A stretch of DNA of 39,509 nucleotides, from the NCBI GenBank assembly GCA_030835405.1, contig JAURPG010000034.1, positions 1 through 39,509 on the forward strand, read 5' to 3'. The translations under genes and the position numbers were made by a program. Positions 8,741 through 16,353 of the stretch are shown in pieces. The first letter of the stretch is position 1, and every line of letters begins with the position of its first letter. The stretch is from Gammaproteobacteria bacterium (GTDB lineage: Bacteria > Pseudomonadota > Gammaproteobacteria > Eutrophobiales > Eutrophobiaceae). A model generated the notes under the pieces. It had not been told where the DNA came from, did not search any database, and saw only the letters and a list, made by a program, of their open reading frames with translations.

Positions 8741-9859
8741 TTAGTCACAGGCCAATGATTCATATAGATCAAGAGTCTCGTCCTGCATCTTCTGAAGAAT
8801 ATATTTCTGTTGGGGCGGCACAAGCGGCGGGCGGCTAACGAATTCCAATATTAAGTCAGCCGTTTGTTTGTGGTTTCCCACCGGCACCAGGCCGCCGGGG
8901 AAGATGTTTCGGAGGACCTCGCCAGCGCCACCATGATTATATGCAATGACTGGAACCCCGAGTGACAGGGCCTCCAATGAGGTTCTACCAAAGGCTTCCG
9001 GCTCTTTTGCCAACGACAAAACCACGTCACACAGGCAATAGAGCTCTCGAACGTCGTCCCGGTGTCCGGTCATGGTAATTCGATCTATTAATCCTGAATC
9101 TTCAATCATGGACTTGAGCCTGGATGTATATGTTTGTTTTCCTGTTGCACTGCCACCGATAATCACGCCGTGTAATTCATGGTTATCCTTTAAAAGCTTA
9201 AAAATCTCAATAAAGTCCTCAAGGCCCTTTCTTTGAGTAATTCTCCCTGGCAAGGCAATCAGTTTTTTATGTCTTGTTTCAGGGTATTGCTTAAACCATG
9301 ATTTTAACCAATCACTGTCAGCCTTGAAGTTGTGATCATAGAACTCTGGATCCACGCCCCTGGGGATAACATGAATATTCTCAACAGGTGTCTCGGGATA
9401 ATTATCTAAAATATAGTTCCTGACAAAGTTCGAGATGGCGATTACTTTTTCACCCTTGACCATTATGCTGCTATAGCGACTAACACTATAAACCCCATGT
9501 ACGGTAGTGATAAATCGAGGGCGTGGCGTGGATTTCCAGCCACGTAACGCCAGGTAACATAGCCACGCCGGGAAACGTGATCTAACGTGAATAATGTCAA
9601 CATTGCTGGAACTGAAAGATGTTTTTAATGCCGGGATAAAACGAAGAGAAAAAGGAGATTTTTGTCCCACTGGAAGCGAAAGGTGTTCGCTGCCTTCGTC
9701 TTGTAATCTGGGCACCATTCTTCCTCCTGCAGAGACAACAATAGAACGGTGACCGCGCTTGACCAGTGCGCTGGCAATTTCTAGCGTTCCACGCTCCACA
9801 CCGCCGAATTCCAGGGCGGGCAATACCTGCATGACAGTTAATTTATTAGTATTGATCAT
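8741..9859 (-). CDS. Glycosyltransferase family 4 protein
   Basis: This second GT4-type enzyme has 372 residues from the preferred ATG at 9859. It opens VMQVLPALEFGGVERGTLEIA, the GGxE/R acceptor loop common in LPS core and O-antigen transferases. It also shows ALPGRITQRKGLEDFIEIFK and the donor-site EPEAFGRTSLEALSLGVPVIAY, where EAFGRTSLEA is the EX7E-type motif. The ATG is chosen because GAGG lies just upstream and the start falls eight bases after the ELM1-family stop. An upstream ATG at 9910 would overlap that gene by 43 bases. It is probably co-transcribed with its neighbours. The sugar and acceptor cannot be assigned. Confidence 0.87.
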   Translation of the reverse strand: MINTNKLTVMQVLPALEFGGVERGTLEIASALVKRGHRSIVVSAGGRMVPRLQDEGSEHLSLPVGQKSPFSLRFIPALKTSFSSSNVDIIHVRSRFPAWLCYLALRGWKSTPRPRFITTVHGVYSVSRYSSIMVKGEKVIAISNFVRNYILDNYPETPVENIHVIPRGVDPEFYDHNFKADSDWLKSWFKQYPETRHKKLIALPGRITQRKGLEDFIEIFKLLKDNHELHGVIIGGSATGKQTYTSRLKSMIEDSGLIDRITMTGHRDDVRELYCLCDVVLSLAKEPEAFGRTSLEALSLGVPVIAYNHGGAGEVLRNIFPGGLVPVGNHKQTADLILEFVSRPPLVPPQQKYILQKMQDETLDLYESLACD

Positions 9860-9867
9860 AACCAGCC

Positions 9868-10866
9868 TCAGGTCCGCTCTGTCAGGCTGGCAAATATTAT
9901 TTCGGCACACCTGTCCGCCTCGTTTATATTTGTTTTTGGGGCGTTTAAGCTGCTTCCTTCATACCAATCCTTATAGAAGGTGCATTGTCCTGTATAAGCC
10001 AGGATTTCCAGGGAAGATGAAATTTTATTTGGCTTTTTGTTTGGCACAGGAATTATCCCTGTGGGTGCTTCGGCGGTTAATGATTCATATAACATGGAAA
10101 CACTGTCTGCCGTCACCCAGACATTGGCGGCCTTTACGAGTTTTGTTTCCAGCGTGTCTCTTGAATTGTGTTGGTAGGGAAAGAATTGAAAGCCGGGAAC
10201 CTGGACGTCTTTTAACTGAGCCCGGGTTGTTTCAGGTGTTCGAGGCGAGTCAAACACTGCCCAAGTAGTAAGCCCCCGGGTAATGATGGTATGTATCATT
10301 GAAATAATGGCGTCATCGTGCCAATCAAAATATTTAGAAGGGCCACCAATCATAATAACGCCCAACTGAGGATCTTTTTTTGAGTCAGCAAAAATTGTAT
10401 TTAATGCTCCAGTTGTGGCTATAACGTTATTCAATACAGGCGGCGTATCATGATCCGGGACCAGACAATAATCATAATATGCATAAGGTAGTGTGGGGCG
10501 CATTAAAATCACCGACTTGCCACCGACAGCCTTTTTCGATGCCAATACAGGAAGATGTGTCCGCCTTCCTGCGCCAATAATTAACCCTGGCGAAGGCAGT
10601 GTAACATTTGCTGCGGGACGACCACGGGCAATGCAGCGTAGTGAAGAGATGGTTGAGGGCGCTTCGATATCATATACATCACAAATAGCGCGTTTGCCCA
10701 GGGCATTGATTAGCCCGAGGCTTTGCGAATCGTGTCCCGGCCGGCCATCAGAATAACGCCAGATAATCAGTTTGTTACTATCTGGCAACAAACCACTATC
10801 CGACTCATTCCTTAAGGATATATTCTGTACCACAGTAGGGGCATTTGGCTTCGCCTGTTTTTTCAA
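9868..10866 (-). CDS. ELM1 / DUF1022 family protein (GT-B-like)
   Basis: The 332-residue product belongs to the family named after plant mitochondrial fission protein ELM1 (formerly DUF1022). Visible hallmarks are IIWRYSDGRPGHDSQSLGL near the N-terminus, LIIGAGRRTHLPVL, VIMIGGPSKYFDW and the C-terminal WVTADSVSMLYESL. Bacterial members look like GT-B glycosyltransferases and often lie in LPS gene clusters, as here. The start is uncertain. The longest frame begins at a TTG (10866) with no ribosome site and overlaps the upstream zinc-finger gene by 62 bases. A GTG at 10833 or TTG at 10791 would reduce or remove the overlap, and the conserved region starts only after residue 30. Confidence 0.8.
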   Translation of the reverse strand: MKKQAKPNAPTVVQNISLRNESDSGLLPDSNKLIIWRYSDGRPGHDSQSLGLINALGKRAICDVYDIEAPSTISSLRCIARGRPAANVTLPSPGLIIGAGRRTHLPVLASKKAVGGKSVILMRPTLPYAYYDYCLVPDHDTPPVLNNVIATTGALNTIFADSKKDPQLGVIMIGGPSKYFDWHDDAIISMIHTIITRGLTTWAVFDSPRTPETTRAQLKDVQVPGFQFFPYQHNSRDTLETKLVKAANVWVTADSVSMLYESLTAEAPTGIIPVPNKKPNKISSSLEILAYTGQCTFYKDWYEGSSLNAPKTNINEADRCAEIIFASLTERT

Positions 10867-11002
10867 TTGGCAAATATACCCTGGGGTGTGAGTTCCATAA
10901 ACTCATCTCGGGCAGGGGGCAATGTAATGGTAACATGTCCTGGACCACATCATATTTATCTTTGTCGTTTGGTGTATTATTACCGGCCGCGCGTGTAATC
11001 AT
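10805..11002 (-). CDS. Small zinc-finger domain protein (zf-CHCC, NDUFS6-like)
   Basis: This 65-residue protein has a C-terminal zf-CHCC-type domain: LHCPLPEMSLWNSHPRVYLPI followed by CPYCGTEYIL. The spaced Cys, His and CPYC ligands suggest one zinc ion, as in the C-terminal part of the complex I subunit NDUFS6. Bacterial members are short and their role is unclear. A gene of this family next to ilvE is a recurrent arrangement in Gammaproteobacteria, as here with 18 bases between them. The start is the ATG at 11002. Domain assignment is firm; function is not. Confidence 0.85.
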   Translation of the reverse strand: MITRAAGNNTPNDKDKYDVVQDMLPLHCPLPEMSLWNSHPRVYLPIEKTGEAKCPYCGTEYILKE

Positions 11003-11020
11003 TATTTAAATTCCTGGTAA

Positions 11021-11941
11021 TTAAACAAATGATAACCAGTCTAAGTGGTCTTTTTGTTTTCCATAGACACAGTCAAAATAAGCCTGTTGTAAACTATTCG
11101 TTATAGGGCCTTTTGATCCATCGCCAATTAGTCTGTTATCAAGTTCTCTGATGGGGGCAATTTCTGCTGCGGTGCCGGTAAAAAAGGCCTCGTCACAGAT
11201 ATAGACTTCGTCCCTGGTGATGCGTTTTTCCGATACGCTGTAGCCAAATGTTTCAGCGAGGGTAATTATTGTCTCGCGGGTGATGCCTTCCAGTGCTGAT
11301 GTTCCATCAGGCGTGAATAATTTGTTATTGCGGGCAATAAATAAATTTTCCCCGCTTCCTTCAGAGACATAACCGTCTATGTCGAGCAACAGCGCCTCGT
11401 CATAACCGTCTTGCTGGGCCTCCTGTAAGGCAAGCATGGAATTTATATAATGACCATTCGCCTTTGCTTTACACATAGATATATTGACATGGTGTCTTGT
11501 AAATGAAGAGGTCTTGATTCGAATTCCCTTTTCCAGGCCTTCGCTGCCAAGATAGGTGCCCCATTCCCAGGCAGCGATCGCTACATGGGTTTTCAGGTTA
11601 TCGGCCCGCAGGCCCATGCCTTCCGAGCCATAAAAAACAACCGGTCTTATATAGGCTGACTCGAGATTGTTTTCACGGACTGATTCCAGGCACGCATTAA
11701 TGATTTCAGGCTTATCATAAGGAATATTCATGCGCATAATATGCGCAGAGTTAAACAACCTGTTGATATGATCTTCCAGCCTAAATATGGCGGTTCCTTC
11801 ATTGGTTTTGTAGGCCCTTATTCCTTCGAATACACCCATGCCGTAATGCAGGGTGTGGGTCAGCACGTGAATAGAGGCCTCTCTCCAGGGCACGAGCTTT
11901 CCATCAAACCAGATGACACCATCGCGGTCATCCATAGACAT
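11021..11941 (-). CDS. ilvE: Branched-chain amino acid aminotransferase
   Basis: IlvE is a PLP enzyme that makes the last step of leucine, isoleucine and valine synthesis and the first step of their breakdown. The 306 residues are the usual length for class IV aminotransferases. The N-terminus (DRDGVIWFDGKLVPWREA, THTLHYGMGVFEGIRAY) is typical, and Lys160 in CKAKANGHY is the expected PLP Schiff-base lysine. The C-terminal FFTGTAAEIAPI is the substrate and PLP phosphate region. AGGAG lies eight bases before the ATG at 11941. It is transcribed divergently from the rhodanese gene. Confidence 0.95.
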   Translation of the reverse strand: MSMDDRDGVIWFDGKLVPWREASIHVLTHTLHYGMGVFEGIRAYKTNEGTAIFRLEDHINRLFNSAHIMRMNIPYDKPEIINACLESVRENNLESAYIRPVVFYGSEGMGLRADNLKTHVAIAAWEWGTYLGSEGLEKGIRIKTSSFTRHHVNISMCKAKANGHYINSMLALQEAQQDGYDEALLLDIDGYVSEGSGENLFIARNNKLFTPDGTSALEGITRETIITLAETFGYSVSEKRITRDEVYICDEAFFTGTAAEIAPIRELDNRLIGDGSKGPITNSLQQAYFDCVYGKQKDHLDWLSFV

Positions 11942-12083
11942 TTTTTATACTCCTGAAATTATTATTTTGCTAAAGTGTATATTGCACCACATTTACTTCC
12001 ATGCGCCAAATGCTAGTGTAAAAAAATTTTAAGCCAGTTCATGCCGACAATGGCATTTAACCTTTTTGGAAACGTGAAGATCT

Positions 12084-12521
12084 ATGGATAATACAGATGA
12101 CGGATCAGGGGTGCCAGAGGTCTCCCCCCTGGAAGCCAATGAAATATTACAGTCGGATAATAGGGCAGTTCTGCTTGATGTCAGGTCTAAAATGGAGTTT
12201 GATTATGTTGGGCACCCGGTCGGGGCGCTGAATGTCCCCTGGCAGAGCCCGCCAAAGTGGCAATTAAACCCTGACTTTCTCGAAGATGTGCGTCGTGAAT
12301 TGAAATCCAGGGCGGCTAATCAGCGCCCGGAGGACATGGTGGTGTTGGCAATGTGCCGTAGCGGCAAGCGCTCTTTAGATGCTGCAACCTACCTGAAAGA
12401 AAGCGGTTTTCAAAAGGTAATCAATATTGGTGATGGGTTTGAAGGGGGCCTGGACAATAACAAACACCGTGGCAATCTGGCCGGTTGGCGATTTCATGAC
12501 CTGCCCTGGGAGCAAACCTGA
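12084..12521 (+). CDS. Rhodanese-like domain protein
   Basis: This is a single-domain rhodanese of 145 residues, a fold that carries sulfur as a cysteine persulfide. The domain runs from VLLDVRSKMEFDYVGHPVGALNVPW to the active-site loop MCRSGKRSLDAA, with the catalytic cysteine at residue 91. The loop CRSGKRS fits a sulfurtransferase rather than a phosphatase-like loop, which is longer. No signal peptide is present, so it should be cytoplasmic. It is the only plus-strand gene between ilvE and the tat genes and converges with tatC, leaving ten bases between. The physiological sulfur acceptor is unknown. Confidence 0.88.
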   Translation: MDNTDDGSGVPEVSPLEANEILQSDNRAVLLDVRSKMEFDYVGHPVGALNVPWQSPPKWQLNPDFLEDVRRELKSRAANQRPEDMVVLAMCRSGKRSLDAATYLKESGFQKVINIGDGFEGGLDNNKHRGNLAGWRFHDLPWEQT

Positions 12522-12531
12522 CCTATCTGGC

Positions 12532-13323
12532 TCAGGTATCGTCAGCAGCCTCTGTTTTTACAGAAACATCAGGCTCTTGTTCAGGAATAAAATTCTTGCT
12601 CATAAACAGACCTGCCTCAAATAACACCCACATGGGTAATGCCAGTAGAAACTGGGATATTACGTCAGGCGGTGTTAGAAACATTCCGATGACAAATGCG
12701 CCGACAATTATGTATGGCCGCTTACTTTTAAGGCTCTCATAATCAACAATACCTGAACTGACCAGCAGTATGGTGGCAACCGGGACCTCAAATGCCAGCC
12801 CGAAGGCAAAAAACATTTTGAGTATAAAATTCAAATAATGGCTGATATCAGTCATTACCGTCACCCCGATAGGCGCAACTGAAGTAAAAAAACCAAATAC
12901 CAGGGGAAATACGACATAGAAAGCAAAAGCAATTCCTGTATAAAACAGGACAATGCTGGAGATTAATAAGGGGACCGCAAACCGCTTTTCATTTTTATAT
13001 AGTCCCGGCGAGATAAATGCCCATAATTGATAAAGCAGATAGGGCATGCAGATAAAAATAGACAGAAAAGCGGTAAGTTTAAATGGCACAAAAAAGGGCG
13101 AAGCGACCTCGGTTGCTATCATGTTTGTCCCTTCAGGCAGCTTGCTGATCAAGGGCATTGCAATCATTGAGTAAAGCTGGGAATAAAAGGGAGACAATAA
13201 AATAAAAACAAACAATACGCACAACATGCTATGAATCAGTCGGGTCCGGATCTCCGCAAGGTGCGAAATGAGCGGCTGTTCAACATCACTTATATCATTT
13301 TGTGGTTGATTGTCACTACTCAT
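12532..13323 (-). CDS. tatC: Sec-independent protein translocase subunit TatC
   Basis: TatC is the polytopic receptor of the twin-arginine translocase and, with TatB, binds signal peptides of folded proteins. The 263 residues begin with a cytoplasmic stretch holding PLISHLAEIRTRLIHS, the family's HLxELR-type motif. Six hydrophobic segments follow. The conserved FISPGLYKNEKR loop contains the glutamate implicated in signal-peptide binding. The start overlaps the tatB end by eight bases, indicating coupled translation. The gene converges with the rhodanese gene and is last in the hisA-to-tatC run. Confidence 0.97.
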   Translation of the reverse strand: MSSDNQPQNDISDVEQPLISHLAEIRTRLIHSMLCVLFVFILLSPFYSQLYSMIAMPLISKLPEGTNMIATEVASPFFVPFKLTAFLSIFICMPYLLYQLWAFISPGLYKNEKRFAVPLLISSIVLFYTGIAFAFYVVFPLVFGFFTSVAPIGVTVMTDISHYLNFILKMFFAFGLAFEVPVATILLVSSGIVDYESLKSKRPYIIVGAFVIGMFLTPPDVISQFLLALPMWVLFEAGLFMSKNFIPEQEPDVSVKTEAADDT

Positions 13324-13633
13324 TTTCCGAAGTCTTTACTGGTTTTGCTTCCTGTGCGGGAGCATCATTATTGCGATCCGGGGCAATTTCCATCAGATCA
13401 TCAAGTTCATCAATGGCCTCATTAAGACTCTCTTTTTTTTGTTCGAGCCTTTGCCGTTCTTCTTCAAAGCTAAACTCACGTTCAAGCTCATACCTTGTTT
13501 GCGTAACGATTCTGCGCAATTTTCTGATGATCCTGCCAACATCACGCACCAGACCGGGGAGTCGTTCAGGGCCGACTACCAGCAGGGTTATAATGCCGAT
13601 TACTGATAGCTCCAAAAAGCTGACATCAAACAT
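13316..13633 (-). CDS. tatB: Sec-independent protein translocase subunit TatB
   Basis: TatB pairs with TatC to form the twin-arginine signal-peptide receptor. The 105 residues start MFDVSFLELSVIGIITLLVVGPERLPGL, a short membrane segment followed by the TatB-specific GPERLP turn. An amphipathic helix and a long charged coiled-coil-like region follow (about residues 50-85, many E, R and K). The acidic residue near position 8 and the GPERLP motif distinguish it from TatA. It lies between tatA and tatC, overlapping tatC by eight bases. Confidence 0.95.
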   Translation of the reverse strand: MFDVSFLELSVIGIITLLVVGPERLPGLVRDVGRIIRKLRRIVTQTRYELEREFSFEEERQRLEQKKESLNEAIDELDDLMEIAPDRNNDAPAQEAKPVKTSENE

Positions 13634-13686
13634 TTATCATTGCCTGGCGCTGTAAAGTTGAACGGGTTGGTAAAGCTTGAAATGGA

Positions 13687-13929
13687 TCAGGCGTTTTCTT
13701 CCTTTTGGGGAGCAGCCTGCTCTTTTTGTTGAACCTCTCCCTCGATGATTTTTCCTTCTTCGCCTTCTATATCTTCTGCCTTCTCGGCGGACTCATCTTC
13801 CTTCATGGCATTTTTAAACCCCTTGAGCGCGGAGCCCAGATCAGTCCCTATGGTGCGGAGTTTTTTCGTTCCGAATAAAAGCGCAACAATTAGTAGTATG
13901 ATTAATAATTGTGGAATACTGATACCCAT
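13687..13929 (-). CDS. tatA: Sec-independent protein translocase subunit TatA
   Basis: TatA oligomerises to let folded proteins cross the membrane once a substrate docks at TatBC. The 80 residues begin [25 protein letters not shown], a single membrane helix and the conserved FGxKKL hinge. The amphipathic helix contains [13 protein letters not shown]. The rest is an acidic, glutamine-rich tail, which is usually dispensable. Length is normal for TatA. It is 53 bases upstream of tatB and 42 bases downstream of hisE, repeating the hisIE-tatABC arrangement seen in many Gammaproteobacteria. Confidence 0.95.
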   Translation of the reverse strand: MGISIPQLLIILLIVALLFGTKKLRTIGTDLGSALKGFKNAMKEDESAEKAEDIEGEEGKIIEGEVQQKEQAAPQKEENA

Positions 13930-13971
13930 TTAATGCCTCCATTATCCCGTGTTGTATATTATATGCCCGAG

Positions 13972-14283
13972 TTAACCGGGCCTGTTTGCCTTTTCCGTCA
14001 GGCCGGATTCGCCAAAGCGACGATCCAATTCATCCAAAATATCCTGTGACGAAATGCCCTGGTGCGCCAGTAATACCAGTGTGTGAAACCACAGGTCGGC
14101 AACTTCATGCACTACGCCATCTTTATCTTTGGCGGCGATTATAACCTCAGAAGCTTCTTCGCCAATTTTTTTTAATATTTCATCCGTACCTTTGTGATAC
14201 AGATTAGCCACATATGAGGTATCTGGGCTTTGATCTTTTCTTTGCTCCAGTATTTTCTCGAGCCTGAATAAAATATCTGACAT
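13972..14283 (-). CDS. hisE: Phosphoribosyl-ATP diphosphatase
   Basis: HisE hydrolyses phosphoribosyl-ATP to phosphoribosyl-AMP and pyrophosphate, the second step of histidine synthesis. The 103 residues show the all-alpha NTP-pyrophosphatase signature: [15 protein letters not shown] (metal-binding glutamates) and [14 protein letters not shown]. It is a stand-alone protein here, unlike the fused HisIE of enterobacteria, and hisI lies 21 bases upstream as a separate gene. It is part of the hisA-hisF-hisI-hisE run that continues into tatABC. Confidence 0.96.
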   Translation of the reverse strand: MSDILFRLEKILEQRKDQSPDTSYVANLYHKGTDEILKKIGEEASEVIIAAKDKDGVVHEVADLWFHTLVLLAHQGISSQDILDELDRRFGESGLTEKANRPG

Positions 14284-14304
14284 TTCAGTATATATTAAAT
14301 CAAA

Positions 14305-14706
14305 TTAAGTTTCTGTTTTATATATCAAATCAGGGCTTTTGATAACAGGTTCAACCGCTTCCCACCTATTGTCCTGAAGTTTGAAATAAAAACAACTGTA
14401 TCTGCCAGTATGACATGCTATGTTGCCGGATTGTTTCACCATTAGCAGTATGGAGTCTTTATCGCAGTCGGTTCTGATTTCTTTAACTAACTGCTCATTT
14501 CCCGATGTTTCACCTTTTAGCCATAGTTTTCCCCGGGAACGAGACCAGTATGTTGCCTTTCCCCGTGCCACCGTTTGTTCCAGGGCCTGTTCGTTCATCC
14601 AGGCCTGTGTTAGCACGTTCCCTGTCTCAACATCTACTGCAATGGCGGGCACTAATCCGTCTTTGTTCCAGTTAATCGCCGTCAACCATTCGTTATTCTC
14701 AGTCAT
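14305..14706 (-). CDS. hisI: Phosphoribosyl-AMP cyclohydrolase
   Basis: HisI opens the adenine ring of phosphoribosyl-AMP, the third step of histidine synthesis. The 133 residues contain the expected catalytic and metal motifs: [32 protein letters not shown], the metal-binding DCDKDSILL and the zinc-binding [11 protein letters not shown]. The length fits stand-alone HisI. Its ATG overlaps the hisF stop by four bases (ATGA), so the two are probably translationally coupled. Confidence 0.97.
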   Translation of the reverse strand: MTENNEWLTAINWNKDGLVPAIAVDVETGNVLTQAWMNEQALEQTVARGKATYWSRSRGKLWLKGETSGNEQLVKEIRTDCDKDSILLMVKQSGNIACHTGRYSCFYFKLQDNRWEAVEPVIKSPDLIYKTET

Positions 14707-15476
14707 GATACCAGCCGTACCGTAATTCCATTATCAGCCATTACATTTTTCGCCTGCTCCAGGGTATATTCACCAAAGTGAAAAATACTAGCCGCAAGTA
14801 CTGCATCGGCCTTGCCTTTGACAACACCGTCAGCCAGATGTTGTAGTTCTCCCACGCCGCCGGATGCAATAACCGGGATATTTGCCGCATCGCTGACTGC
14901 CCTGGTTAAAGGTAAATCGAAACCAATTTTGGTGCCGTCCCTGTCCATGCTGGTTAAAAGAATTTCGCCTGCACCGCGTGTCTCGACTTCCTTCGCCCAT
15001 TCAATAACATCAATTCCGGTTTGTTTGCGACCGCCATGAGTAAAAACTTCCCATTTGTCCGGGCTCGATGAAACCTGTTTTGCGTCGATAGCAACTACGA
15101 TGCATTGGGAACCAAATTTTTTTGCGGCAGTATTAATAATATCTGGGTTAACGAGGGCCGCGGTATTTATGCTCACCTTGTCTGCGCCCGCCATTAGCAT
15201 ATTACGCACATCTTCTATTGTCCGTATCCCGCCACCAACGGTTAGCGGTATAAAAACTTGTGCCGCCACATCACGGACCACCTGAATCATGGTTTGTCGA
15301 TTATCGCTGCTTGCGGTGATATCAAGGAAGGTAAGTTCATCGGCGCCTTGTTCATCATATCGTCTTGCTACCTCAACTGGATCTCCAGCGTCGACGATAT
15401 CAACAAACTTCACACCTTTGACCACACGCCCATTATCTACATCAAGACAGGGTATTACACGCTTTGTTAGATTCAT
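14703..15476 (-). CDS. hisF: Imidazole glycerol phosphate synthase subunit HisF
   Basis: HisF is the cyclase half of IGP synthase. It uses ammonia from the HisH glutaminase to form the imidazole ring and release AICAR. The 257-residue (beta/alpha)8 barrel starts [20 protein letters not shown], with the catalytic aspartate in CLDVD. It carries [14 protein letters not shown], the second catalytic aspartate region [14 protein letters not shown] and the phosphate-binding IASGGVG. It is ten bases downstream of hisA. The partner gene hisH is not in this window, which is unusual because it normally precedes hisA. Confidence 0.98.
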   Translation of the reverse strand: MNLTKRVIPCLDVDNGRVVKGVKFVDIVDAGDPVEVARRYDEQGADELTFLDITASSDNRQTMIQVVRDVAAQVFIPLTVGGGIRTIEDVRNMLMAGADKVSINTAALVNPDIINTAAKKFGSQCIVVAIDAKQVSSSPDKWEVFTHGGRKQTGIDVIEWAKEVETRGAGEILLTSMDRDGTKIGFDLPLTRAVSDAANIPVIASGGVGELQHLADGVVKGKADAVLAASIFHFGEYTLEQAKNVMADNGITVRLVS

Positions 15477-15486
15477 GGGGTTTTGA

Positions 15487-16224
15487 TCAATTAGAATTAT
15501 CTTTCACATATTTTTGAGCCGCTGCATGGTCCAGCGTACCTTCATATATTGCGCGGCCGGTAATTGCTCCCTCAATGCCTTCATCTGCAACTTCACACAA
15601 TGCCTTTATGTCCTCTATTCCGCTAATTCCACCGGAGGCGATCACAGGGACGGTAATTTGTCTGCACAGATCCAGGGTTGCTTCTATATTGACTGCGCTT
15701 AGCATCCCATCTCGACTAATGTCGGTAAAAATTATTGATGCCACACCCTCTTCTTCAAACCGCAGGGCGATATCAATCACGTCGTGGTTCGATAGTTTTG
15801 ACCAGCCTTCGGTAGCAAGTTTTCCATCACGCGCATCAAGGCCAACAATAATATGCCCTGGAAACTCGAGGCAAACATCTGACACAAAATGCGGTGTCGT
15901 TACTGCGCGCGTGCCGATAATGACGAAATTTACACCAGCGTTCAGGTAGGTTTGAATCGTATCTTCATCCCGGATCCCCCCGCCAACCTGAATGATTGTA
16001 TCAGGGAACTGCTCACAGATGGCATGGATGGCATCAGCATTTAACGGTTTGCCGGTCCTGGCGCCGTCAAGGTCAACGATATGAATTCGATTTGCCCCTT
16101 CATCAATCCAGCGCCGGGCGATCTCGATAGGCTTGTCACTATAAATGGTCTCATCTTCCATCTTCCCCTGACGAAGACGAACGCATTTTCCGTCCTTGAT
16201 ATCAATTGCAGGAATTAATAACAC
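15487..16224 (-). CDS. hisA: Phosphoribosylformimino-5-aminoimidazole carboxamide ribotide isomerase HisA
   Basis: HisA performs the Amadori rearrangement of ProFAR to PRFAR, supplying the HisF-HisH substrate. The 245 residues form the half-barrel-repeat TIM fold. They start [19 protein letters not shown] with the catalytic aspartate in AIDIKDG, carry [11 protein letters not shown], and have a second catalytic aspartate in [10 protein letters not shown]. The start is a GTG at 16224, with AAGGTAA upstream. It is the first gene of the minus-strand his-tat cluster; a 129-base gap separates it from polA upstream. Confidence 0.97.
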   Translation of the reverse strand: MLLIPAIDIKDGKCVRLRQGKMEDETIYSDKPIEIARRWIDEGANRIHIVDLDGARTGKPLNADAIHAICEQFPDTIIQVGGGIRDEDTIQTYLNAGVNFVIIGTRAVTTPHFVSDVCLEFPGHIIVGLDARDGKLATEGWSKLSNHDVIDIALRFEEEGVASIIFTDISRDGMLSAVNIEATLDLCRQITVPVIASGGISGIEDIKALCEVADEGIEGAITGRAIYEGTLDHAAAQKYVKDNSN

Positions 16225-16353
16225 TTTTATTTACCTTGGTAAGTGGGGTTGGTTTGATAATATGTGATGCGGAAAATATTAAATGTGCGTAGTTATATTC
16301 TGATAAATATTAGCATATTAAACCAGATGCAGAAATATAATGTAACAATATTG

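Noticed and set aside
9860-9910. Longer start for the second GT4 gene at 9910
   Set aside because: It would overlap the ELM1-family gene by 43 bases and add residues unlike a GT4 N-terminus; the ATG at 9859 has GAGG upstream.
12518-12537. Short inverted repeat CCTGA...TCAGG between the rhodanese and tatC stop codons as a terminator
   Set aside because: Five-base arms, a ten-base loop and no T-run on either strand; too weak to call.
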